Origin: Camelus bactrianus
Lineage: Eukaryota > Chordata > Mammalia > Artiodactyla > Camelidae
Direction: 5' to 3'
NCBI RefSeq assembly: GCF_048773025.1
Contig: NC_133549.1
Location: forward strand, 44,020,966-44,084,965
Length of the DNA stretch: 64,000 nucleotides
The translations under genes and the position numbers were made by a program. Positions 43,956 through 55,689 of this stretch are shown one piece after another. Every line of letters begins with the position of its first letter. The first letter of the stretch is position 1. The notes beneath the pieces were generated by a model, which was not told where the DNA came from, did not search any database, and saw nothing but the letters and a program-made list of their open reading frames with translations.

Positions 43956-44599
43956 ACTTGATGCTGGGGTTTCCTGGTGGAGAAAGTGTACACTTTGAAG
44001 ACTCAAGAGGACGGACTTTGGCTTCCACCCACATTAAGAAGGCAGGGGGAAGGGAGCGCCACCAAGAAAGAGCTGGCGGAGGAGCAGGAAGAGCTCCCCA
44101 CCTGTGTTTTACACAGAGGAGCCCTGGTTGAATGTGTGTGGATTCCACGTGGGCGATGTGGTTACTGCCAAAGCCGAAGAAGAAGGCCTTTGAAGATGAG
44201 GGGAGGGTTACAGTGTGGAGAGCAGCCAGTCTGTCTGAGGGTGAGGGCCAAGGAAGGCTTCTGGAATTGTGATTGGGGGTCACTGGCAGAGCTGGGCAAA
44301 ATGGTTTCCTGGGAGAAGTGGAAGGCGGAAGCAGGTGGTCGGGAGCAAGTAGGTAGTGAGGTTTGCGGGAGGAGAGCGCAGCAAGGAACTCCAAGGACAG
44401 CAGCTCTGAGCAGATTGTTTGCAGTGTAGGTGCAGGAGGACTGGAGTCCTGCTGGGGTCGCAGGTGGTGGGGGACGATTGTGGAAAGGAGGAGTCAGGGC
44501 CCTGGGCAATGGGGGAGGGGAGAAGCTAGACAGGTCAAAGAACAGAGGTAGAGGGCAGCGAGGAGGGAGTTGTGATGGTGTTGGGGGTCACCATTCAGA

Positions 44600-45120
44600 G
44601 CCCTCACCTTGTGCCCCGGCTCCGAGCCAGATGCTTTAGCCACATCCGTTCTTTTACTCCTCATGGCAGTCCTGAGAGGATGCATTATAGTCGTCCCTCA
44701 GTATCCGAGAGGGATTGGTTCCAGGACCCACCCCTCCTCAACCTAAACAAGGTACCAAAATCCCAGATGCTCAAGTCCATTGTATAAAATGGCGTGCTAT
44801 TTGCATATAACCTACTCCCATCCTCTCCTATACTTTAAATCATCTCTAGATTATTTATAATACCTAAATCCAGGTAAATACAGTGTAAATGCTATGCAAA
44901 TAATTGCCAGTGAGTGATAAATCCAAGTTTTGCTTTTTGGAATTTTCTGGGATTTTGCGGGGAGATATTTTCTATCTGTGGTATGTTGAATCCACGGAGG
45001 TGGAGCCCATGGAAAAGGGGATAAGAGCAGACTGTACTTATCACTGTTTTGTAGATGGGAAGGTTCAGAAAGGTAGAGCCCTCTGCCCAGGGTCAAACAG
45101 CCAGCTGGTGAGTGGTGCTC
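44600..45120 (+). repeat. MIR interrupted by a Tigger element
   Basis: Left part 'ctcctcatggcagtcctgag' and right part 'tgttttgtagatgggaaggt', 'ggtcaaacagccagctggtg' are neighbours in MIR. The break at TA holds the DNA transposon at 44,688-45,036. Confidence 0.75.
44688..45036 (+). mobile_element. Nonautonomous Tigger (Tc1/mariner) element
   Basis: Left end tagtcgtccctcagtatccg, core 'aaatcatctctagattattt', right end 'gttgaatccacggaggtgg' to gcagactgta. Inserted at a TA inside a MIR. No transposase frame. It is an internally deleted, old copy. Confidence 0.85.
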
Positions 45121-45159
45121 TGAGTCCCTGGGTCTCAAGGCTCTGTTTGTGCATAGTGA

Positions 45160-45545
45160 TTCATTTATACATATATATATATACATATATATTCTTTTTT
45201 ATTATAGGTTATTACAAAATATTGAATGTAGTTCCCTGTGGTATACATTAGAACATTGTTCTTTATCTATTTTATATACAGTGGTTTCTACCTGCTAATC
45301 CCAAACTCCTAATTTATTCCTTCCCTGCCTTTCCCCTTTGTTAACCATAAATGTGTTTTCTGTGTCTTTGAGTCTCTTTTTGTTTTGTAAATAAGTTCAT
45401 TTGTATTTTTTTTTAGATTCCACATATAAGTGATATCGTATGATATTTGTCTTTCTCTGTTTGACTTACTTCACTTAGTATGATCGTCTCTAGTTCTATC
45501 CATGTTGCTGCAAATAGCATTATCATTCTTTTTTATGACTTGTTT
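45160..45545 (-). mobile_element. Cetartiodactyl-type L1 3' end, antisense
   Basis: 'attataggttattacaaaat', 'gaatgtagttccctgtggta', 'ccacatataagtgatatcgt' and 'tgttgctgcaaatagcatta' in order. Starts at a short (TA)n. Its expected tail segment (gaagtatagt) is missing at the left. Confidence 0.8.
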
Positions 45546-45580
45546 GTGTAAATTTGACTACTGCTCTACAGTCCTCGCTT

Positions 45581-45605
45581 CATTCATTCATTCATTCATT
45601 CATTC
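45581..45605. repeat. (CATT)n tract
   Basis: About six perfect cattcatt-type units. Confidence 0.9.
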
Positions 45606-46077
45606 AACATTCATTTAGCACCTACAAAACCTCTGTCAGGAGCTAGCACTAGGGCATAATGGAAAATTGGCCAAGATTGATTCCAGCCTGCATGTATTTG
45701 CAGGGTGGACCCAGGTTGCAGGCTGGCATGAGGAGGGGTGTCTAGCTTAGGGTTTGGGGTGATGAGGAGAATTGGGGGATGCAGGGAGGTGCTGTTGCAG
45801 GTGGAGGTCAGGGTGTTAGCTGGCAGGTGGTCTCTCAGGGCCTGGGGCAGTCAGCAAGTGGAGAGCAGGCTGGCAAGCACTGGATATGGAGGCCTGGTGG
45901 CTGGCACTGGGCCTGGCTGTAGGGTTGTGGTTATGGGGCAGGCCCCAGACCTAGGAAGGGCGTTGGTAAGGGCAAGGCCAGGCCTCAGTAGTGAAGGAAC
46001 TTGGGTGCAGTCTGGGCCTCAGAACAGAATACGCCATGGAGTTGGGGTTAAGAGCTGGGCCCTGAGCACTGCCCACC

Positions 46078-46945
46078 CATTAGGACAGCTACTATTAAAA
46101 AAAAACCAGGGAGTGGGGAGGGAAATAGCTCAGTGGTAGAGCACATGCTTAGCATCCCCAGTACCTCCATCAAAATTTTTTAAAAAATATTTTTTAAAAA
46201 ATGGATAAACTTCATCAAAATGGAAAACTTAAAAAGAAAAAAACAAACCCAAAACCAAAAAGCTAGGAAATGACAAGTGGTGGTTAGGGTGTGGAGAAGT
46301 TGGAACCCTTGTGTGTTGTTTCTGGGAATGTAAAATGGTACAACTGCTGTGGAAATGAGTATGAAGATTTCTGAAAAAAATGACACATGAAGAATTACTA
46401 TATATAATTCTGCAGGTTCAAGTCTAGGTATATACCTGGAAGAATTGAAAGCAGAGTCTCAGAGATATTTGTACCCCCATGTTCATAACAGAATTATTCA
46501 TAGTAGCTTAAGGGTAGAAGCACTGATGGATGAATGGATAAACAAAATGTGATTTAGACATACACTGGAATATTATTCAGCCTTTAAAAGGAGGGAAATT
46601 CTGACACATGCTATATCATGGATGAACCTTGAAGACATTGTGAGATAAGCCAGTCACAAAAAGACAAATACTGTATGATTCCTCTTTTATGAGGTACCCA
46701 GAGTAGTCAAATTCATAGAGACAGAAAGTAAAATGATGGTTACTGGGGGCTGGGGGGAGGGAGAAATAGGCAGTTACTGTTTAATGGGTAGAGAGTTTAG
46801 TTTTGCAGAATGAAAAAGTTCTGGAGATCTGTTATACAACAATGTAAATGTTTTTAACACTATTGAACTATGCACTTAAAAATGGTTAAAATGGTAAATT
46901 TTGTTATGTGTATTTTTAATAGTAATTAAAAAAAAAAAAAAAAAG
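46078..46945 (+). mobile_element. Old L1 3' end with SINE insertion
   Basis: 'ggacagctactattaaaa', then [SINE], then gggtgtggagaagttggaac, 'catggatgaaccttgaagac', 'gagatctgttatacaacaat' and a 17-base A tail near 46,929. An L1M 3' region running to its tail. Confidence 0.8.
46109..46200 (+). mobile_element. Camelid SINE, shortened copy
   Basis: gggaaatagctcagtggtag (A box intact), then tgcttagcat, then straight to ccccagtacctccatc. The anticodon-to-B-box interval is missing, so this copy has lost its B box. Confidence 0.8.
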
Positions 46946-46992
46946 ACCTGAGTCCTGGGGTCAGACATGCTGGGTTCAAGTCTTGTGTTATT

Positions 46993-47186
46993 AGCTGGCT
47001 GATCTTTTTTTTTTTTTTTTTTTAATTTTTTTTCTTTTTCCTTTTGGGGTAGAGGTAATTAGGTTTATTTATTATTTATTTATTTTTTAGTGGAGGTACT
47101 AGGGATTGAACCCAGGACCTTGTGCATGCTAAGCAGACACTCTACTACTGAGCTATACCCTCCACCCCTACCAGCTGGCTGATCTT
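46993..47186 (-). mobile_element. Camelid tRNA-Ala SINE with 14-bp target-site duplication
   Basis: The body (47,007-47,172) is reversed: T-rich tail, 'gtagaggtaattaggtttat', then attgaacccaggaccttgtg (B box) and 'ctactgagctataccctcca' (A box). agctggctgatctt stands on both sides (46,993-47,006 and 47,173-47,186), a perfect duplication inside a MIR-like sequence. Confidence 0.92.
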
Positions 47187-47589
47187 GAGCAGAGTCTGTA
47201 AATCAAGACTGATAGCAAACCTTTGAGCCATGTGCTATTATGAGTCTTACATGAGCCGGCTTGGTTGTGGTGGTATAGATATTACTGGTAACAAAGTCAG
47301 GGAAACGAGAGGAGTGCCCAGGAGCCTGGGCACAGCGGGATCTGTAGCAAATCTGCCCCATTGTAGGGCCCCTGACTACTCACTCCTGGGGCTTATTGAT
47401 TCACCACTTGGTGGGGGGCCGCCCCAGTGCTGGGGTTGGTGCCAGGCCTGTGGGCTCTGCTGAGGGGCTGGAAGAGCCTCTGGATCGTGACCTGCTGAGG
47501 CCTGAGGACTGTTGGGAAGGCTTGGGGCTGATGGGAGTGTGCGCCAGGCCCCGGCCACGATGTGCTGGCAGCAGCCGGGCTCAGGGGGC

Positions 47590-47960
47590 AGGACTGTTCG
47601 TTCAGCTTGTATTTAGTGAACACCTACTGTGTACCAGGTACCCTCATAGATGCTGGCTTACAGATGTGGCCTCTGCCCCTCACATCCTGGCGGGGGAGAC
47701 TGGCCTTTAACAAAGGACCTCGTATTGAACACACTGCCGAATTGAAATCCCAGCTCTGGAGAAGGAGCTAAGTGAACAGCAATGGGGACATTTAAATTGA
47801 GATCTGAAAGATGTTAGGAGTCAGCCAGCTGTGGGTGTCGGTGGGCAGGGGAGGAGGAGAGAGGGCTGTTCCTGGCTGAGGGAGCAGCATGGGCAAAGGC
47901 CCTGAGGCAGAAGCACTGGTGTGTTGAGAGAAGTGGAGGGTCATGGTGGCTGAAGCCCTG
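47590..47960 (+). repeat. Uncertain ancient repeat
   Basis: 'tagtgaacacctactgtgta', then gcctctgcccctcacatcct, then 'gggcaaaggccctgaggcag'. Same family as 17,577-18,070. Confidence 0.5.
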
Positions 47961-48180
47961 GGGGCTGGAATTTTCCTAACAAGGGAGCTGAAGAAAAATC
48001 AGTCTTTTAACCTGTGGGCTCTGGAACAGTTGTTGATAAAACAGCAGTGTCCTCAGTGTGTGAAGCTTTCCTTGGCTGATGTCCATTTGGAGAGAGCATT
48101 TCTTAACTAGTATGGGTTTTTTTTTTTTTCCTGAGTGGGGAGCAGAGAAACATGGAAAACTCATTCAACCCAATGCTAAT

Positions 48181-48560
48181 TGGATTATATCAGTCTTATT
48201 TTATTTTATTGAAGTATAGTCAGTTTACAATGTTGTTTACAATCTCTGGTGTACAGCATAATGTTTCAGCCATGTATATAAATACATATATTTATTTTCG
48301 TATTCTTTTTTATTATAGGTTACTACAAGATATTGACTATAGTTCCCTGTGCTAATCAGTATAAATTTGTTGGTTATTCAATTTTGTGAGGATTCTCCTT
48401 GTATTTCCAACGTAAGAGATATTCTGCCAAAGTTCAGTAGGTACTTTGTGTGAATTGTTCTGTACGTAGATGTAGTTTTTGTTGTATTCGTGCGAGAGGG
48501 TGAGCACCGCGTCCTTCTACTCTGCCATCTTGGCAGTCCCCCCTGGAATATGTCAGTTTT
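48181..48560 (-). mobile_element. Miniature L1 keeping both ends
   Basis: Left: 'gaagtatagtcagtttacaa' and 'tagttccctgtgctaatcag' (L1 3' end, reversed). Right: 'gggtgagcaccgcgtccttc' and actctgccatcttggcagtc (L1 5' end, reversed). The interior is absent. Flanks ggattatatcagtctta and ggaatatgtcagtttta match 14 of 17, a decayed target-site duplication. Confidence 0.65.
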
Positions 48561-48564
48561 AGTG

Positions 48565-49110
48565 CAGATTTACTCATGCATTCAAGAAATACTTACTGAA
48601 ACATCTATCGGGTACCAGGTACCATGTACTGTGTTAAACCCTGGAGACACAATAATGAGGAAAAACTGAAAAGGGGCTTGTACTCTCATGGGGTGGGGGA
48701 TAGAGACATCAGTCAGCGAAGCCCCAAGTGCATGTCAAGTTGCCCCTGATTCGTGCTCAGAAGAGAGGGTTGGAGTGCTCTGTTGACCAATTGGAAGGAA
48801 AGGTTGGAGTGAGTTAGGCAGAGGAAGGAGGGAGCAGTCCAGGCAGAGGGAAGTGTAAGTTCAAAGCCCCTGCCACCGGAGGGAGCAAATCAGAACAGGG
48901 AGTAGGGCAGGCCACGTGGGGTTTGTGGTCCATGTTAAGGAGATTTTTTCTGATTCCAAGAGTGATGGGGATTCACTGAAGGGTTTAAGTGGGGAGTGAC
49001 ATGATCAGATTTGCATCTTGAAAGATCACTCTGGCTGTGTGGCCTGGAGAACAGATTGGAGGGGAGCCAAAGTGAATATGCGGAGCCTGTTTAGGCGGCT
49101 CCGGGTGCTC
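48565..49110 (+). repeat. Uncertain ancient repeat
   Basis: 'catgtactgtgttaaaccct', then 'ggttggagtgagttaggcag', then gtggggagtgacatgatcag and 'gaaagatcactctggctgtg'. Confidence 0.55.
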
Positions 49111-50024
49111 CGAGCAGCTCGCCTGCCTTCAGGTTGGGGCATGGGACCTGCTACCACTGTCGGGGTGGTGCTGGGTAGGGAAATTCTTCCTTCCCTTAGT
49201 TCTTCGGTCTGACTGCAGACAGTGCTGTGGGTTTGGCCAGGGTAAGATTTCAAAGGACAGCACCAAGATATACAGTTCCCCAGCCCAGAGGCCTGTCTCA
49301 ACCACAGTCAGAGAGTACCTGTATATTTTTTGGAGACCCTGCAGGAAGGGATTTGGGGGGCAGTTGAGCCTCTCCCTTGCCACTGCAGGTTTGGGCCGCT
49401 GTAGGAAGGTTCTTGGGCCTTGGGGAGGAACCAGCACCATCAGTCGCTAGACCCTGCCCCCACTATGAGAATGCTTGTGAAGTGCATGGGGCCCCCAGAA
49501 CACCCTAAGAGGGGTCCCAGGTGTTTATTCCTGCAGTTCTAGGAAATCCGAGGGTTTCTTTCAGTTTATCACAAACACACAGTTGCTGGGGATCAGATTC
49601 TTGTTTCCTGTGAGGATTCCAGAAATCCTGATTTGTTTTGTTTTTGTTTTTTCCTCAGTAGTTTTGCTTCAGAGGATTTTCTCCAAAATCTCTTACCACC
49701 GAGGCTTTCCTTTTAGGTTAGGACCACACAGGAATGATGGGAATCAGGGCCATTTGCCACTGGAGTGTATTTTCTCCTGGGAAGAAGGATGGGTGCAGAC
49801 TCGTCACTTGTGAAAGAGAGAGAACCATCTCAGGGCGTCTTCCCTGGGCCTCAGCATCCTGGGGCCTGCTGGGCAGGAGTAGCTGGCTCCTCCCTGCTGA
49901 GTGTGACCCAGCCATCCCGGCACCTGCCTGAGCTGAGCCTGGGACACCACCCTGCTGGTGGTGCCAAGGTCCCCGAGGGATACAACAACAACAATGGTGG
50001 TAGTAGTAGTGAAAGTGATCGCAG

Positions 50025-50275
50025 CAGGTAATACTGGTAGAGAGCACTTACGTGTGCCAGCCACTGCTCTTGGTGCTTTAGAAATACTTAAGTCACTTAA
50101 ACCTTGCCACATCTCTAGGAGGTGGGTACTATCATTATCCTCATTTTACAAATGGGGAAACCAAGGCACAGAGAAATTAAATATTGCACCCAGGGTCACA
50201 TAGCTAGTGATGGTAGAGCAGAAATTTGAAGCCAGACAGTCCAGCTCTAAAGCCCAAGCTCTTAGCCACTCAGAG
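50025..50275 (+). repeat. Near full-length MIR SINE
   Basis: 'gagagcacttacgtgtgcca', 'taggaggtgggtactatcat', ccaaggcacagagaaattaa, 'agggtcacatagctagtgat' in order. Confidence 0.85.
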
Positions 50276-50454
50276 CACACTTACCTCAGGCAGCTGGGAG
50301 CTGCCCGAATATTGTTGCGTGGACAGGGAACACTGTCTTATTACGGGGCCCGAGTGTGTTTTATCTAAAGCAGCCAAGTAGTTTCTCAGCTCTGTCCTAT
50401 GCATAATTGCTCAGGGTGAGGGGTAGGCTCAGCAGAGCCCAGCAACACAAGGCG

Positions 50455-50685
50455 TCGTAATGAAGCGGAAAGACTCACATCAGCCTGGGAGTATTTGGTC
50501 CCGGACCCACCACTTTGGAGCTGTGTGGCACTGGGCAAATTGCTTCACCGATCTGTGCCTCAGTTTCCTCATCCACAAGATGGAGAGAATGTGACTCACC
50601 TGATAGGTTACTGTGCGGGTGAAATGAGATGAAGCATGCTTGGAGTTGAGCTCAGAGCCTGCACATGGTAGGTACTCAGTAAGGA
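50455..50685 (-). repeat. MIR SINE
   Basis: 'cactgggcaaattgcttcac', tgcctcagtttcctcatcca, 'ctgcacatggtaggtactca': the reverse MIR order. Confidence 0.8.
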
Positions 50686-52324
50686 GAAGTGGTAGATAAG
50701 GGCTCTGGTGGAGAAAACTTCAGGGAGCCCAGGGAAGTGGTGGATCCTGGCTTCTTCCTGAGAAGCGAGGCAGAGAATTGCCCCAGAGGGCCCACTCCAC
50801 TTGGCTGCTCTGGCTGCAAAGGTCTGGGGGTCACAGCAGTTTCTCCAGTTTTCCCAGGAGGCTTGCTGGGGAGGGGTCTCCATGGCAACGCTCAAGGACC
50901 ACCTGTTGGAGGAATCAGGCACTGGAGAAAAATGACCTCCTTGCCTCATTCCAGCAGCCTGTGCTGAAGGTTCGAGGGGAAGTGGCGGGGCCAGGTTGGA
51001 AACTCGATCCCGGTGGGCTGCCCGGCTGAGGGGAGAGGGTGGGGACAGTGGAGGCCACTCTCTCAGCTTAAGTGGCAATAATGACTCCTTAAGCTGCAGT
51101 CCTGGACCTTGGAGCCTGATGAGAGCTGCCTCTGCCTCCTGGCTGCCTTCTCAAGGGCTCTCCCCTGAGAGGAGGCACTTAGCTTAGCTCCGGGTTAGAG
51201 AGCAAGGCTGATGGGGGAGGCTGGGGCTGGGGGGCTTGGGCCTCCATAGACATTGAGTGAGGGGCTATATTTGCTCTGGTGTCTGCACCATTGTCCTCCT
51301 CCTCCTGTTTGTCCCCGGTCTCTTCTTGAGTTGGGGTGGAGTGGGGTGCAGGAAGTGAGGAGGAGGGGCTGGAATCTACTGATGGGCTAAGGAATGTGTC
51401 CCAGAGTCTGCACGGTGGAGCCTGGTGCCAAAGGTGAGGAGAGAGGCAGGTAAATGAGAGCAGCATCACAAATCCCTGTGAGCCCTCCGCCCCCACCCCC
51501 GCCCGCCTCATAGGAATTCCATCCTCGGGATTCCGAGTTCCATGTGGACCCTGCCTTGTTCAGACAAGTCTTAACGTTTGTCTGTGCCTCAGTTTTGCCA
51601 CCTGAGAATTGAATAATTATTGTGGTCAATTGCCTTATGAACCATGGTTGCCATGAGAAGGAATGAGTGGATGATTGTAAAATTCATGAGGTTTTTCATG
51701 ACCTTTGACTGAGTCATCTTCTAGCAACGTATTCCTCCCAAATGCCCACTGAGCTTTATGTGGTGGTGTTTGTAATTGAACAATGTCAACACAGCCCAGA
51801 TGTTCCAGGGTCAGGGAATCAGGGCATGCCCAGTAACATGACATATCCAACTGAAGGGATCCTTTATACCAGTCAAAATCATAGGTGGAGAACAAGCAGT
51901 TTTTAGGGCTTCGAGATGACGTTCTCATTGTTTTTGAAGCACGATCGTGTTGCAGAAGGAGCAGATTGGGGTGCAGCAAAGAGAGGCTCAGAGGTGGCTG
52001 CTTCAGGGAAGAACATTTAGTTCAACAAAAAAAGAGCTTTGCATTGAAAAGAGCCTGTCTCGCATGGAGAAGCTGTCCTCCCTGCATTTAGGATGGGAAG
52101 TGGCTCAGGCTGGGGCTCTCATCAGTGGCCCCGTTACCTTGGAGAGGCCTCAAGCCCCTCTGAGAGATCCTATTAAAAGAGAGATGAAGAGCAGGGGATG
52201 AGTTTTTCCAGCTGCTCTGAAGGATCAGGAGCCAGGCCCAGGGGAAGGGCAGAGAGAGGGATGAGCTGAGTGAATTATTGGCTTGTCAACTTGTGGAGAC
52301 AGCCTGCCTGGTGGGAGAAGCCTG

Positions 52325-52470
52325 GGCCCTAGGATCAGACTGCCCCGGGTCCAGATCCCTGCTCTGTGATTTACCAGCTGGTGACCTCGGGAGGGCACCT
52401 CACCTCTGTGAGCCACTCTTTCCTCATCTGTAAGACGGCCGCAGTAACCACCTTCCGGCATCTCATGAGG
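52325..52470 (-). repeat. MIR fragment
   Basis: 'gtccagatccctgctctgtg', 'gtgagccactctttcctcat', 'ctgtaagacggccgcagtaa'. Confidence 0.7.
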
Positions 52471-53014
52471 ATATACACAAAACCTGGTTTCCCAGAGTGT
52501 GTGGAAACCAAGAACATAGGTTGTTCTTAGTGGGAGCAACTCCAGAACATCATCTGGGCCAAACACAATTCCCAAACACTTTTAGGAAAGGGAATTTGCT
52601 CTTTTTCAAAGTAGCTTGGATTTGGGTTGGGGTGGTAGCTACACCTGCAATCTTTCACCACAGTTGGTAAGTGAGGAGACTGGGCTGCAGGTACAGTGGT
52701 GTGTGTTTGTGTGTGTTGGGGGTGGGGGCAGTTAGGTTGTTGCTAGGCATGTGGGGGACCGTGAAGATGGTGAGAAAGTGGAGGAGGCTGTGTGGCTGTG
52801 AACGCGGGGATGCACAGGGAGACAGGTTAGATGCGGAGGTGGCACCTGGGTTTGGAGCTGGGCCCGAGTGAGATTCTGCTGTGTGTGGCTCAGTGGAAGG
52901 ACCTTCTCGGGAGAGGGGTGCCTGATCCCTGGAGTGGCCTGCCTTTCAGAATATAGACAGCTCGTAGGAGCCAGTGCCACCAGATGATGGCATCTGTGTC
53001 CCCACGGGGGCCCT

Positions 53015-53125
53015 TTCCAAGTGCTGGCCATGCTCTTTACTTGTTTATGCCTCATGCTAATCCTATGAAGTAGACAGTTATTATTCCCATTTTATAGATG
53101 GGGAAAGTGAGGCTCAGCGAGGATT
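53015..53125 (+). repeat. MIR fragment
   Basis: 'catgctaatcctatgaagta', ttcccattttatagatgggg, 'agtgaggctcagcgagg'; it ends about 360 bases before exon 2. Confidence 0.75.
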
Positions 53126-53482
53126 CCACCTGAAGAGCTTCTCTAATTGGCTAGTTTCCAAATTCTTTCCTGTGTGACTGTCTCGTCTATCCAACTAGAC
53201 TGAGCTCTTTCAGGGCCAAAGCCATGTTTTGGGGTTCCGCAGTCCTCTTGGCAGTGAGCCTGTGCCCTGTGCGTTGCTGTTGGTTGAATGTCTGCTGCAA
53301 AGCAGTCCCAGCTTGTTAGGACGACACAGGCTTGGGGGTCCCGGGGCTTGGCTGGGAGGCACGCAGCCCCATTGGGAGGTGAGTGACTTGAGTCACAAGA
53401 AGAGAGAGCCTGGAGGCGAGCCCCTGACCTGGAGACCCACCCTGGCCAGCTCACCATTTCCTTCTCCCCTTTCCTCCACCAG

Positions 53483-53554
53483 GGAACTCAATGGCAACAA
53501 CATCACTCGGATCCATAAGAATGACTTTGTGGGACTCAAGCAGCTGCGGGTGCT
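53483..53554 (+). CDS. SLIT1: SLIT1 exon 2: first leucine-rich repeat
   Basis: A 72-nt exon encoding one 24-residue LRR that starts [10 protein letters not shown] and ends GLKQLRVL, with the LxxNxIxxI pattern. It belongs to the first LRR domain (D1) of Slit; the neighbouring D2 domain is the known Robo-binding site. The acceptor is a pyrimidine tract ending ttcctccaccag, and the donor is CT|gtgagtat. Entry and exit are both phase 2. Asp-Phe-Val-Gly replaces what I recall as Asp-Phe-Ala-Gly in human. Intron 1 before it is about 19.2 kb. Confidence 0.97.
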
Positions 53555-55689
53555 GTGAGTATGGGATGCTGCCGCCGCTGCTCTAACCTTTCTCCTGCCC
53601 CCACCCTCACAGACCCCTGGCCGTGGGTCGGGGGTTGTAGGCCAGCTGGGCCCCTCCCCTGTGGAGTCAGTCTTGGGAGGCCGTAATGGGTGAGTGGAGG
53701 TGATGGTGAGTCCTGACCTGGAGTGGCCACTGCCTCCCTCATGGCTGAGAAAACTGGGCATGGAGTGGGCACCAGTGGGCACTGCCTGGCGGGACCTGGG
53801 CACATGGGACTACCTTGTCCATTGGCTGTTTCCAGGGCTGAGGGAAGACCAGGTCTGCTTGGGCAGCCATAACGAAAGACTGCAGACTGGGTGGCTTAAA
53901 CAATAGAAATGGATTTTCTCACACCTCTGGAGGCTGGAAGTCTAAGATCAAGGTCCCGATGGTTTGTGGGAGCCTCTCTTCCTGGCCACCTTCCTGCTGT
54001 GTCCTCACGTGGCCTTTCCTCTGTGTGTGCACAGAGAGGGCTCTCTGGTGTTGCTTCCTCGTCTTATGAGGACACCAGTCCTATCAGATTAGGGTCCCAG
54101 CCTTACGACCTCATTTAGCCCTAATTACCTACCTTCAGGCCTTATCTCCAACACTGTCACACTGGGGGTGAGGGCTTCACTGTATGAGTTTTAGGGAGGG
54201 GGGCGACACAATTCAGTCTATAACAGCCTCCACTGTTCTTTTGAACTTATGCCCCAGAAAGACTTTTCAGCAAGGCCACAGACCCCCTGACTCGAGGAGG
54301 AGGTCACTGGGGGCAGTTGAGGACAGAGGTGACTCCCCTCAGGTGCCTGACAGTGGCAGATACTGGAGGTGGCAGGCATGGCTCTGTTGGCCACCAGCCA
54401 GGAAAAGAGCCCTCCTTGACTCCTGCGTTGTCAGGCTGGGCAGGGGTGAGAGCGAGGGGAAGGGGTGGGTCCCTTCATCCCCTCCTACTCTGCTGATCGT
54501 AGGGTGCAGAGGCAGCCCCACCCACATGCATACCTTCTGGTGTGGGGACATCTCAGCCCACAAAGTCAGGTGTGCAGGGAAGAATGGCATTTCTTTATTT
54601 TCTTTGCTTCAACTCGATTTTGACTTTCAGCCCCCATCCCATCTGGCTGGCAGGAGAAACAATATCAGACAATCATAGGGTCCCTCGTTCCCTACTCCCA
54701 GGGTAATGCAGGGGCCTTGGGGCCTCAGTTCTTCCAGAACTACTGATTTTGCAGCTCAGAAGTTCTTTGGAGGAGCTGGGAACACTGTAGTTGATCCTCT
54801 CTGGGGTTGTAGCTGTCAGTCGCTGGGGAAGATGTCTCTGCTTCTCCAGAACCACTGGCCTCTAGAGGAGGCTCCCCAATAGCACAGGTTTTTGGAAATA
54901 AAGCAGAGGAAGAGGAGTGTCTGGTGGCCGCTTCTGCCCCCTGCCCTGCCCCAGACCTTGTCTGAGGTCCTTGTGGGCGCACATAAGCCACCTGCCTGAG
55001 AGTAGGGAGGGAAAACACAGGGAGAAAGATCTCAAAAGTTTCCACTCAGCAAGTGGTCTATATGCTGAAAAATGCTGCCCCGCCAGCTGGATGCTCTGGG
55101 TTTCAGGGCGCATTGTTGGTGAGGGGGTACAGAGTCCCCCAGAGTCAGGTGGGTCTGTTGGCAGATGAGACCAGGCGGAGTTGGGGCACAGGCAGAGGGG
55201 GTGTTGTCTGCCAACTGCAGAATGTGTTTGCTGCCTGTGTGGACTGTGCCGAGTTGGCACAGGCTCCTCTCCTGCCGCTACCGGCTGATCCCCACTGCTC
55301 TGCCCTCTGGACACCAGCCCTTTGGGCTGGAGGAGGGCATGTGCACCCAGAGCCAGCCCCTGCTGCCTTCTGCCTGGGTGCGGGCTTCCCTGAGCATGCC
55401 TTAGGAGCGATGGCCCGGTGCTGTGGTACCCTGTGCCTCTGCCGTGCAGGCCCTCCAGAGGGTCAAAGAGGGTAGGGCCGGAAGCACATCGTGCTGTCTG
55501 TCGGGGTTGGCTGTGCTGAGGAGCCTGTGTAGGGAATCTGCAAGGCTGGGAGGAGGTTTTGTCGGTTCGGCCCAGGCTGCGGGTCTGTGTGCGTCTCAGG
55601 CTGTGCTCCTGTTTCACTCCCTCGTGCCAGCTGTTTCTAGGAGTCCTGGCCCACCATCCCAAGCTGTCTTTGTCTCTTTACTTCCCCAG
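53555..55689 (+). other. SLIT1: SLIT1 intron 2
   Basis: A phase 2 intron of about 2.1 kb. Apart from one antisense MaLR LTR fossil (53,851-54,226) it looks unique. A long minus-strand open frame here (54,862-55,662) has no recognisable domain and is treated as chance. Confidence 0.9.
53851..54226 (-). mobile_element. MLT1/MST-type (MaLR) LTR fossil, antisense
   Basis: 'actgggtggcttaaacaata', then 'acctctggaggctggaagtc', then tgctgtgtcctcacgtggcc, 'atgagttttagggagg' and 'ttcagtctataacag'. Ancient, near full-length solo LTR in intron 2, opposite to SLIT1. Confidence 0.8.

Larger units (their letters stand above)
34313..53482 (+). other. SLIT1: SLIT1 intron 1
   Basis: A phase 2 intron of about 19.2 kb bounded by gtgagtat and ccaccag. 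Its repeats are listed separately. I see no further SLIT1 exon, no microRNA-like hairpin I would defend, and no nested gene. The segments 34,550-35,700, 49,110-50,020 and 50,690-52,320 are mostly unique sequence. Confidence 0.9.

Noticed and set aside
47007-47172. A possible tRNA-Ala gene on the minus strand
   Set aside because: A and B boxes are present but the body is the tRNA-derived head of a SINE with a long unrelated tail and target-site duplications.
34313-53482. A microRNA in SLIT1 intron 1, by analogy with mir-218 in SLIT2 and SLIT3
   Set aside because: SLIT1 is not known to host mir-218, and I found no ttgtgcttgatctaacc-like seed sequence or convincing hairpin.
54862-55662. 266-codon minus-strand frame in SLIT1 intron 2
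   Set aside because: No recognisable domain, signal or splice structure, and overlapping frames are open on the other strand as well. I would not call it a gene without expression data.
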